DNA of 11,967 nucleotides from CAZNFR01 sp964572225 (GTDB lineage: Bacteria; Bacteroidota; Bacteroidia; Bacteroidales; GCA-2748055): positions 1 to 11,967 of the forward strand of contig CAZNFR010000095.1 in the NCBI GenBank assembly GCA_964572225.1. Reading direction: 5' to 3'. How positions within the stretch are numbered: the stretch's first letter is position 1; the number at the start of each line of letters is the position of its first letter. Positions 1 to 5,942 of this stretch are shown here, one piece after another. Both the position numbers and the translations under genes were made by a program. The notes below the pieces were generated by a model. It made no database searches and had not been told where the DNA came from. It was given only the letters and a program-made list of their open reading frames with translations.

Positions 1-254
1 CGACGATAAGGAATAGTCCATAGTCAAATTTAGGGGAGTAGTTGTGGAAGTAGCCACAAACGGGCGAGGTTGCCAAAGGGAAAGACTCCTGCAATTTCTT
101 TACCAAAGTTAAATATTGCTTATTCGTTTACAGATAATGCACTCACATGGGCAACAACAGGTTTTTCTGCCATGCATGGAGATAAGAGCCTGTTAGCTAG
201 ATAAGAAGGTAGGATTAAGTAGCTTTCTTTTCCGTTGAAGTGAGAGCCATATCC
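1..254. other. Left-edge region with no recognised gene
   Basis: This stretch follows the larC stop codon and runs to the window edge. It has about 41% G+C, against about 50% in the core. The longest plus-strand open frames are 34-204 (56 codons after a TAG, no ATG near its start) and 17-109 (31 codons). I recognise neither product. Two short inverted repeats could fold on either strand: TTGTGG/CCACAA at 42-47 and 54-59, and AACAGG/CCTGTT at 156-161 and 189-194, the latter enclosing the palindrome CCATGCATGG (170-179). No U-rich terminator for larC is visible. It may hold the edge of an unseen element or simply be non-coding. Confidence 0.4.
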
Positions 255-1409
255 TTAAAGGTATTTTTGAATTTTCTCTGAAACGGCCCGGATACTTTCC
301 CCGGTTTCCTCAGAGATCCTTTTCAGATCTTCGTATTCCACGCTGCGGTGATAGGTTTCTCCTTTTAGTCCGGAAATCTTCACTCTTACCTTTCCGTAGG
401 GGGTATCCATTTCCCTGCTTTCCCTTTCCAGGATCATTCTTGATTCTTTTCGCATTCTTACACCCAGGGTAGTGGTCTCCCGAAGCATCAGACTGCTTAG
501 CAACTTCTCATCGCCGGGCCGGGAAAGAACGGTGATTTTGGTGGCCGGACGGTTTTTCTTCATCTGTACCGGGGTAAAGAATACGTCTAGGGCACCTTCA
601 GTGAAAAGCTTTTCCATTACCGGTTCATAAAACTGCGGATTCATATCATCAATATTGGCTTCCAACACAAAGATCTCATCCGTTTCCGCACTGCTCATCC
701 CTTCACCAATGTATACCCTCACTACGTTGGGATGCTCGAAATCCCGGGTTCCGGCTCCGTATCCAATGGACCCCACCTTCATAGGCGGCATATCCCCGAA
801 ACTGTCGGCCAGGGTGGTAATCACCGCAGCTCCGGTGGGGGTAACCAGCTCCCCCTGTGAATTCGTGGAATAGGTTGGCGTGTTTTTTAGGATCTCCGCA
901 GTAGCCGGCGCCGGAACGGGGAATTTGCCATGGGAGAAGGTGACAAATCCGGAGCCTACATTCAGGGGAGAGCAAACGACTTTTTCCACTCCCAGTTTAT
1001 CAAATGCCAGGAGGGCTCCCACCACATCCACAATGGTGTCGATGGCCCCTACCTCATGGAAATGAACCTTTTCGAGAGGCATCCCGTGGATTTTGGCCTC
1101 CGCCTCTGCAATGCTAAGAAAGACTTTTTTGGCTTTTTCCTCAATCCCAGCCGGCAATCCACGGTTTTCAACCAGGGCATAAAGATCTTTCAGGTGCCGG
1201 TGATGATGCTGATCTTCGTATTCCACTTCAAAATAGGTGGAGGCGATGTTCTGTTTCACCAACTTCCGGCTTTTGAGTTTCACCTTCCCCAGTCCGAGTG
1301 CAGCGATCTCCTTCTCAAGGTAGCCAAAATCGAGTCCGGCATCCAGCAATGAAGCAATAAGCATGTCGCCGGCGATCCCGGAAAAGCAGTCAAAATAAGC
1401 GATCTTCAT
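255..1409 (-). CDS. larC: LarC, CTP-dependent nickel-insertion enzyme of NPN cofactor synthesis
   Basis: LarC inserts nickel into pyridinium-3,5-bisthiocarboxylic acid mononucleotide using CTP, the last step in making the nickel-pincer nucleotide cofactor; it is a cytoplasmic enzyme. The 384-residue product starts MKIAYFDCFSGIAGDM, the classic LarC N-terminus. A histidine-rich stretch QHHHRH lies at 67-72, the conserved VHFHEVGAIDTIVD block at 115-128, SHGKFPVPAPAT at 159-170, and the C-terminal-domain motif ANIDDMNPQFYE at 251-262. I chose the ATG at 1409; an in-frame ATG at 1466 would add 19 atypical residues and run into larB. In Lactobacillus plantarum LarC comes from two frames joined by frameshifting; here it is one intact frame. 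It lies 7 bp after larB and is the last gene of the nickel operon. Confidence 0.95.
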   Translation of the reverse strand: MKIAYFDCFSGIAGDMLIASLLDAGLDFGYLEKEIAALGLGKVKLKSRKLVKQNIASTYFEVEYEDQHHHRHLKDLYALVENRGLPAGIEEKAKKVFLSIAEAEAKIHGMPLEKVHFHEVGAIDTIVDVVGALLAFDKLGVEKVVCSPLNVGSGFVTFSHGKFPVPAPATAEILKNTPTYSTNSQGELVTPTGAAVITTLADSFGDMPPMKVGSIGYGAGTRDFEHPNVVRVYIGEGMSSAETDEIFVLEANIDDMNPQFYEPVMEKLFTEGALDVFFTPVQMKKNRPATKITVLSRPGDEKLLSSLMLRETTTLGVRMRKESRMILERESREMDTPYGKVRVKISGLKGETYHRSVEYEDLKRISEETGESIRAVSEKIQKYL

Positions 1410-1416
1410 GTTGTTT

Positions 1417-2166
1417 TTATTTGTTGACCATGGATGCAAAATAGCCTGCTCCAAAGCCATTGTCAATGTTCATTACACAAACCCCGGGCGCGCAGGCATT
1501 GAGCATGGTGAGCAGAGGGCCGACCCCGTTAAAACTGGCGCCGTATCCCACCGAGGTCGGCACCGCAATCACCGGCTTTTCCACCAGTCCGCCAACCACC
1601 GAAGGCAGGGCTCCGTCCATTCCTGCCGCAACAATGATCACATTCGCATTATCGATATGATGCTTGTTGTTGAAGAGACGGTGAATCCCGGCCACCCCTA
1701 CATCGAAGAGGGAGCGAACATGATTGCCCATAAAACGGGCGGTCTCAATAGCCTCCTCGGCCACAGGAATGTCGGTTGTGCCGGCAGTGATGACCAGAAT
1801 ATGCTTACTGTCATCCTCGGGCAAAGCCACTTTTTCCTTCTCGTAAGTGATGGTTCGGCCTACCGGATTGTAAACCGCACCCGGAAGTCTCTTCAGCACC
1901 TGTTCGTACATCCCGACAGAGGCACGGGTACCCAGCACATTGTTGTACTCCGAAAGCCTGCTGAAAATCTCCCCGACATGCTCCGGAGTTTTATTTTCAC
2001 AAAAGACGACTTCCGGATGCCCCCTGCGGAGGGAGCGGTGATGATCGAGGTTCGCAAACCCCAGGTTTTCAAAAGGGAGATTGTGGAGTTTCTCCAGCGC
2101 ATCTTCCACCTTTACCTTATCCTCCCGGATGTCGTTGAGTAATTGTCTAAGCTTGTCTTTTTGCAT
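1417..2166 (-). CDS. larB: LarB, pyridinium-3,5-biscarboxylic acid mononucleotide synthase
   Basis: LarB starts NPN synthesis: it carboxylates the pyridinium ring of nicotinic acid adenine dinucleotide and hydrolyses the phosphoanhydride, giving P2CMN for LarE. The 249-residue protein has a family-typical N-terminal region (1-118) and a C-terminal domain resembling AIR carboxylase (PurE). The latter shows ITAGTTDIPVAEEA (126-139), AAGMDGALPSVVGGL (180-194) and GYGASFNG (208-215). The motif LNACAPG holds Cys225, in the position of the cysteine that forms the covalent pyridine adduct; NIDNGFGAG (233-241) is also conserved. Its start overlaps the end of larE by 20 bp (2147-2166), which suggests translational coupling. 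The length is normal and nothing is broken. Confidence 0.95.
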   Translation of the reverse strand: MQKDKLRQLLNDIREDKVKVEDALEKLHNLPFENLGFANLDHHRSLRRGHPEVVFCENKTPEHVGEIFSRLSEYNNVLGTRASVGMYEQVLKRLPGAVYNPVGRTITYEKEKVALPEDDSKHILVITAGTTDIPVAEEAIETARFMGNHVRSLFDVGVAGIHRLFNNKHHIDNANVIIVAAGMDGALPSVVGGLVEKPVIAVPTSVGYGASFNGVGPLLTMLNACAPGVCVMNIDNGFGAGYFASMVNK

Positions 2167-2992
2167 CGATATTTGCCAGTTTATTCATGGAACCACTCTG
2201 GAATTCTTTGATTTCAATATCCTGAAACCCGATTTCTCTGAATCTGGCCTCTATGGAATCAAAACGATCCCTTACCTGATCCAGGAACAGGGGATTGACC
2301 TCAAGTATAGCCTTGTCATCAAAGTGCCTTACCCTCAACTCCTTTACTCCCAAAGACTTGACAAACTCTTCTGCTGCTTCCACCTGGGACAGCTTTTCCG
2401 GGGTCACCTTCCTGCCGTAGGGAATACGGGAGGCAAGACAGGGACTGGGGGGCTTGTCCCATACCTCCAACTCAAGCATCCTCGCAATCATTCGGATATC
2501 CTCTTTCTTTAGTCCGGCGTCTCTCAGCGGACTCACCACCTGGTGCTCGTCGGCTGCCACCAGTCCGGGCCGGTGATCTCCCAGATCATCCATATTGGTG
2601 CCGTTGGCAATATACCGGATCCCTTCTTCGGTCGCCACCTCTTCGATATGATCGTAAAGCTCGGTCTTGCAGAAATAACAACGGTTAACAGGATTCAGAA
2701 TATAATCTTCCTTTTCGGTTTCCCTGGTTTTCACCACCCTTAGCCGGGCTCCCGTCTTTCGCGCAAATTCCATGGCCGAATTCAGCTCGCTCCGCGGCAC
2801 GGAAGGGGAATCAGAGATCACCGCAAGCACTTTCTCACCCAGAACTTCACTGGCCACGGCAAGCAACAACGCACTGTCGAGTCCGCCGCTAAACGCAATG
2901 ATCAGCTTGTCATACCGGAGAATTTCCTTCTTCAGAGCCGCCAAATTCTTTACTGTTACTTCCTTTGGGTATAATGACAGGTTTTCATACAT
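2147..2992 (-). CDS. larE: LarE, ATP-dependent sulfur insertase of NPN cofactor synthesis
   Basis: LarE adenylates the two carboxylates of P2CMN and replaces an oxygen with sulfur in each, giving the dithio acid that LarC metallates. The PP-loop SGGLDS is at residues 35-40 of 281, and the PPSPCLASRIPYG block at 181-193 carries Cys185, matching the sacrificial Cys176 of the Lactobacillus plantarum enzyme. This protein also has RCYFCK at 104-109 (Cys105, Cys108), so it has exactly three cysteines. That pattern is known from LarE proteins that hold a [4Fe-4S] cluster and can turn over catalytically. The ATG at 2992 follows a purine-rich AAAGGAAA about 10 bases upstream, one of few Shine-Dalgarno-like sites here. 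The frame is open a further 39 codons upstream, to the cbiO stop. Confidence 0.93.
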   Translation of the reverse strand: MYENLSLYPKEVTVKNLAALKKEILRYDKLIIAFSGGLDSALLLAVASEVLGEKVLAVISDSPSVPRSELNSAMEFARKTGARLRVVKTRETEKEDYILNPVNRCYFCKTELYDHIEEVATEEGIRYIANGTNMDDLGDHRPGLVAADEHQVVSPLRDAGLKKEDIRMIARMLELEVWDKPPSPCLASRIPYGRKVTPEKLSQVEAAEEFVKSLGVKELRVRHFDDKAILEVNPLFLDQVRDRFDSIEARFREIGFQDIEIKEFQSGSMNKLANIDAKRQA

Positions 2993-3109
2993 AATCCATT
3001 TCCTTTCTTTTGGTCCCTTCAGTCTTAATAATACATATTCACATTCAATCTTTCTTAATTCCTTTTCGTTTTTAACTGTTTTTTGTATGATTTCCTCAAG
3101 GCTAAAATA
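2993..3109 (-). promoter_or_regulatory. AT-rich cbiO-larE spacer with a possible promoter
   Basis: This 117-bp gap is about 28% G+C, far below its neighbours. Read on the minus strand, TATTTTAG (3102-3109) matches the Bacteroidota -7 box TAnnTTTG at all but one position. A TTTG lies at 3132-3135, inside the end of cbiO, 22 bases upstream, so a separate promoter for larEBC is possible. The same stretch is open in the frame shared by cbiO and larE (39 codons between the cbiO TAG and the larE ATG) with no ATG, GTG or TTG. Whether it is leader or coding cannot be settled by eye. Confidence 0.35.
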
Positions 3110-3856
3110 CTAATAATCAATTATTTTTCTACAAATTCCGAAATAATGATCCATATCCAGTCCGCAACTCCTCAGCAACTCCGCATCCCGGATAATATCC
3201 AGCGGCGCACCCGTTTTAAGGATTTTTCCCCCGGAAAGGATGGCGATCCGGTCACAGCATCCCACCAGGGGGATCAGTGACTGTGAAACAATGAACAGGG
3301 TGGCATCCAGGGAATTGATAATCCTGATCAGCTGCTCGATCATGGAGGGGTCCAGGCTGGAAAAGGGCTCGTCAAAGGCGATCACCTCCGGTTGCATAAT
3401 CAGGACCGTAGCCAGGGCCACACGCTTCCTTTCCCCGAGCGATAAGTGGTGGGATACCCTTTTTTCAAAGCCCGTCAGTTTAAGCTGAATCAGGGTCTTC
3501 CTTAACCTTTCCTCAATCTCTGCTTCCGGCATCCTGAAATTCCTCGGACCAAAAACCACGTCCTCTTCTACGGTGGGGTTAAATAGCTGATCGTCAGGAT
3601 TCTGAAATAACAGACCCACTTTTTTTCGGATCTCAGGTAAGGTGCTCTTCCTTACCGGAACATCCCCGATCCGTACTTCACCCTCACCCGGGAGGATCCC
3701 GTTGAGGTGAAGCAACAAGGTAGATTTCCCCGCACCCGAAGGTCCGATGATCCCTATTTTTTCCCCGGGACCCGCTGACAAATTGATCCCGTCCAGCACG
3801 GGTTTTCCTTTTCCGTAGGAGAATGAAAGGTCCTTTATTTCAACTGCTGCTGCCAT
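3110..3856 (-). CDS. cbiO: CbiO/NikO-type ECF transporter ATPase
   Basis: This is the ATP-hydrolysing subunit of the ECF-type nickel importer, acting on the inner face of the membrane, probably as a homodimer bound to CbiQ. In its 248 residues I see Walker A GPSGAGKST (38-46), Q-loop LFQNPDDQLF (83-92), an LSLGERKR signature (139-146), Walker B VIAFDEPF (158-165) and D-loop SSLD (166-169). The switch region reads VSQSLIP (190-196), where most ABC ATPases have a histidine (THD-type); here it is Gln192. The family usually needs that histidine for hydrolysis, so the site may work differently or weakly. The ATG directly follows the cbiQ stop codon with no gap. The lar genes downstream point to nickel rather than cobalt. 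Confidence 0.9.
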   Translation of the reverse strand: MAAAVEIKDLSFSYGKGKPVLDGINLSAGPGEKIGIIGPSGAGKSTLLLHLNGILPGEGEVRIGDVPVRKSTLPEIRKKVGLLFQNPDDQLFNPTVEEDVVFGPRNFRMPEAEIEERLRKTLIQLKLTGFEKRVSHHLSLGERKRVALATVLIMQPEVIAFDEPFSSLDPSMIEQLIRIINSLDATLFIVSQSLIPLVGCCDRIAILSGGKILKTGAPLDIIRDAELLRSCGLDMDHYFGICRKIIDY

Positions 3857-4609
3857 CTACCGGAAAATATAAGGGTTAAACCGAATTATCAGGAGAATCA
3901 AAAGAAAAATAAGGGTTGAAAGGACCTCCCGCCGCTTGAGGATTTCCGCACGGAGAGAGGGCATTTCACCCGTAAATCCGCGCGAAAGCATGGACTGATG
4001 AATGATATGGGCCCGGTCCCAACTGCGGATAAAAATGATGGCAGCCTGGTTGCCGTATACTCTGAACCGATTGCCCTGCAACCTTCCGGGGGTTCTGCTA
4101 ACCCTTGCCCGGGTGGTTTTCAGTACCTCATCAAGGAATATGAAGGAATACCGGTACAACAATGCCGAGATCTGTACGATGACCCCCGGCATCTTCAGCT
4201 TTCGGAGTGCCTGAAGCAAATGATCAAATCGCTCCGTGGAAGTCAGGATTATCAGGAGGACCAGGGCCGAAAGGGCTTTCATGATCAGACTCAGGGGTAA
4301 ATTAAAATTGTAGTTTCTTAATTCTTCCAGGGTAAGATAACCCGAGGAAAGAGGCAGGAGGGCCGCTGCAGCCAGAATCAGAGGAAACACGAAAAGGCAT
4401 TTCTTTAGCACGAAAGCCAGAGGTACCCTCGAAAGGGGTATCAGCAAAAGTACCAGGGGGAGATAAAGCCCATAATCCATGAAGCGAAAACGGGGAGCCG
4501 AAATAATAATAAATATGGCAACAAAGCAGGCGATGATTTTCAGCCTGGGATCGAGTCTGTGTAGCGGACTCTCAAGGTTGCTGTATTTATCAATGTAATC
4601 GTGCTTCAA
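3857..4609 (-). CDS. cbiQ: CbiQ/NikQ-type ECF transporter transmembrane T component
   Basis: CbiQ is the membrane scaffold (EcfT) that couples the ATPase to the substrate-binding CbiM. The 250-residue product begins with the family-like DKYSNLESPLHRLDPRLKI and has hydrophobic segments at about 24-39, 46-60, 72-88, 105-124, 144-158 and 229-245. The two cytoplasmic coupling motifs are visible as TTRARVSR (165-172) and SMLSRGFTGE (206-215), the second matching the usual SRGF-G form. It starts 12 bp after the nikL-like gene and abuts cbiO, so it sits within one transcription unit. Length is usual for the family. Confidence 0.9.
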   Translation of the reverse strand: MKHDYIDKYSNLESPLHRLDPRLKIIACFVAIFIIISAPRFRFMDYGLYLPLVLLLIPLSRVPLAFVLKKCLFVFPLILAAAALLPLSSGYLTLEELRNYNFNLPLSLIMKALSALVLLIILTSTERFDHLLQALRKLKMPGVIVQISALLYRYSFIFLDEVLKTTRARVSRTPGRLQGNRFRVYGNQAAIIFIRSWDRAHIIHQSMLSRGFTGEMPSLRAEILKRREVLSTLIFLLILLIIRFNPYIFR

Positions 4610-4621
4610 AACCTAAGCTGT

Positions 4622-5131
4622 TTAGCGGTTCCTCTTCTTCGACATAAATCCGAATAAAATCCCGGTAAGCCCGAGAATAATGGCGAAACCGAAGATGATC
4701 CGGTATAAAAGAGGGACCCCGGCAAATTGAAATTCATGATGATGATCCGACATAGTTTCCTCATGAATCCCCTGCTCAGGAATAATTTCCTCCGGAGATG
4801 CTTCCTCCTTTCCGGAGAAGAAACTGTCGGACACGGTAATTTCGAGGGTTTTTCTGTGACCCATCCCGTCGTCGGCAATGACTTTCCAGGTTCCGGTCCG
4901 GTCAGGACCAAAACCAAACTTACCATGGACATCCGTCTTTCCTTCCTGATAAAGTTCATCGGATCCGGGCGAGAATACCTGAATGTTCATGTTGCGAATC
5001 TCATGGTGATCCGAGAAGCCCGCCTGAACCATTACAAACGGAGGCATTTCTTCGGATTTCAACTCAACTCCGTGGGAAAAGACATCCACACAGGTGAGGA
5101 TCGATAATACTAAGAAAATGATTATTTTCAC
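4622..5131 (-). CDS. NikL-like auxiliary component of the nickel ECF transporter
   Basis: This 169-residue protein occupies the place of CbiN or NikL/NikN between cbiM and cbiQ. It has a signal peptide (1-19), an extracytoplasmic beta-rich domain (about 20-100) of the carboxypeptidase-regulatory-like/DUF4198-like kind with KTDVHGKFGFGPDRTGTW at 65-82, an acidic linker (108-126), a histidine patch DHHHE (129-133) and one C-terminal membrane helix (141-162) ending MSKKRNR. Further histidines are at 20, 42, 43, 69 and 92. I chose the GTG at 5131 because it gives a clean signal peptide; the frame stays open upstream only as a shadow of cbiM. Signal peptidase cleavage after VFS would leave His as the first mature residue. 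A role in nickel capture or in assisting CbiM is inferred from family and context. Confidence 0.78.
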   Translation of the reverse strand: MKIIIFLVLSILTCVDVFSHGVELKSEEMPPFVMVQAGFSDHHEIRNMNIQVFSPGSDELYQEGKTDVHGKFGFGPDRTGTWKVIADDGMGHRKTLEITVSDSFFSGKEEASPEEIIPEQGIHEETMSDHHHEFQFAGVPLLYRIIFGFAIILGLTGILFGFMSKKRNR

Positions 5132-5151
5132 GTCAAGTAGTTGATTAAAAA

Positions 5152-5727
5152 TTAAGCAATTATTTCTGGTTTCACTTTTAGTAAAAACTTTACGGACGAC
5201 AGGGTAAGCGCTGCTTCCAGAGCTCCGGTAAGAAGGTAAACAGAGAAAAAATAGGCAATTCCCGTTCCGTAGCCCGAAAGTAAGAATTCGAATGTCATGA
5301 GAACCGCCGGGAGAAAAACACCCGCAAAACCCGCCAGTCCTGCCCGAAAAAGCAGGGGGAATTTCCTCATTTCCCAGATTTTCCAGGCTGCAAGGGCTCC
5401 GGCCGACATATTCAGGGTGTTCACCCCAAGACTGAGGAGTCCGCCATGCTGAAAAATCAATGCCTGAAACAAAAGCGCTGTAAAGATCACCGGAACCGAT
5501 CTGCGCCCCAGGATAATTCCGGCCAAACCGTAGAATCCGGGATGGATGGAGGTGCCGGCCAGAGGAATATGAATGGTGGAAAGGGCAAAGAGAGCAGCAG
5601 CGGTTATTCCCATCCTCGGAATCTCTTCCTGTGTCGTCCTTCCGGAAGTCAGGTAAATTAATCCACCACTTGCAGCCAGCGCCGCAACACAAAGTTCCGT
5701 TCCGATAATGCCGTCCGAAATATGCAT
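5152..5727 (-). CDS. cbiM: CbiM/NikM substrate-specific component of the nickel ECF transporter
   Basis: CbiM/NikM proteins are the membrane S components that bind Ni2+ or Co2+ through their N-terminus. This 191-residue product begins MHISDG; the free amino group, the Met1 backbone and His2 form the metal site together with a later histidine, most likely His62 in GTSIHPGFYGLAG (58-70). His53 and His94 (FQHGG) are other conserved candidates. The NTLNMSAGALAAW stretch (103-115) and EAALT (171-175) also fit the family. At least five hydrophobic segments are visible. The start is fixed because the M-H must be N-terminal. It is the first gene of the seven-gene unit, and nickel specificity is inferred from the larEBC genes rather than from the sequence. 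Confidence 0.92.
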   Translation of the reverse strand: MHISDGIIGTELCVAALAASGGLIYLTSGRTTQEEIPRMGITAAALFALSTIHIPLAGTSIHPGFYGLAGIILGRRSVPVIFTALLFQALIFQHGGLLSLGVNTLNMSAGALAAWKIWEMRKFPLLFRAGLAGFAGVFLPAVLMTFEFLLSGYGTGIAYFFSVYLLTGALEAALTLSSVKFLLKVKPEIIA

Positions 5728-5942
5728 ATCAAATTACATTCACTGATCAACCTTCATCACTGTCGGGAAACCCGGCTTTTTTCGTGTTATTACCCAAGGA
5801 AATTCACACAAAACGTGTCACTATTTCGCATAAACATAACACTTTGTTGCAAATATAGGATTATGTGTTGAATAGAGGGTCTTTATATGGACTATTTTTA
5901 AATTCCGGAACCTGGAATCAAAGATATATACATGTAAGCCAC
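5728..5942 (-). promoter_or_regulatory. Leader and control region of the nickel operon
   Basis: This is the 215-bp gap between the metA stop and the cbiM start. On the minus strand two sequences match the Bacteroidota -7 box TAnnTTTG exactly: TATATTTG at 5850-5857 and TATCTTTG at 5919-5926; neither has a clear TTTG at the -33 position. Downstream of the first lies a 7-bp inverted repeat (ATAACAC 5836-5842, GTGTTAT 5784-5790) enclosing a smaller one (ACAC 5806-5809, GTGT 5815-5818), then a CGGG/CCCG hairpin (5764-5774). I recognise no cobalamin or NiCo riboswitch and no NikR operator. It could be a metal-responsive leader or a repressor site, but that is inference. Confidence 0.45.
5764..5782 (+). 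terminator. Weak terminator-like hairpin plus T-run
   Basis: On the plus strand CGGG (5764-5767), loop AAA, CCCG (5771-5774) is followed by GCTTTTTT. The stem is only 4 bp. No plus-strand gene ends here, so it would act on antisense transcripts; on the minus strand it lies in the cbiM leader. A related arrangement sits at 6949-6968. Confidence 0.25.

Noticed and set aside
34..204. Short plus-strand open frame that might be the C-terminal remnant of a transposase or similar
   Set aside because: A TAG immediately precedes it, there is no ATG near the start, and I recognise no domain; it is too short to support a call.
1410..1466. Alternative LarC start at the ATG at 1466
   Set aside because: It would overlap the end of larB and add 19 residues unlike the family; the ATG at 1409 gives the conserved MKIAYFDCFSG start.
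1408..2142. Plus-strand open frame (244 codons) opposite larB
   Set aside because: Antisense to a complete larB with all motifs; the His- and Arg-rich product looks like a shadow.
5132..5692. In-frame upstream extension of the nikL-like gene through most of cbiM, giving a 356-residue open frame
   Set aside because: The extra part is the shifted frame of cbiM, rich in Cys, Arg and Ser with no domain; the GTG at 5131 gives a proper signal peptide and normal length.
5902..5918. ATTCC/GGAAT hairpin after metA as a terminator
   Set aside because: The stem is 5 bp, AT-rich, and followed on the minus strand by an A-rich rather than U-rich stretch.
5728..5942. Cobalamin riboswitch or NikR operator upstream of cbiM
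   Set aside because: No B12-box-like sequence and no GTATGA-N16-TCATAC type palindrome is visible.
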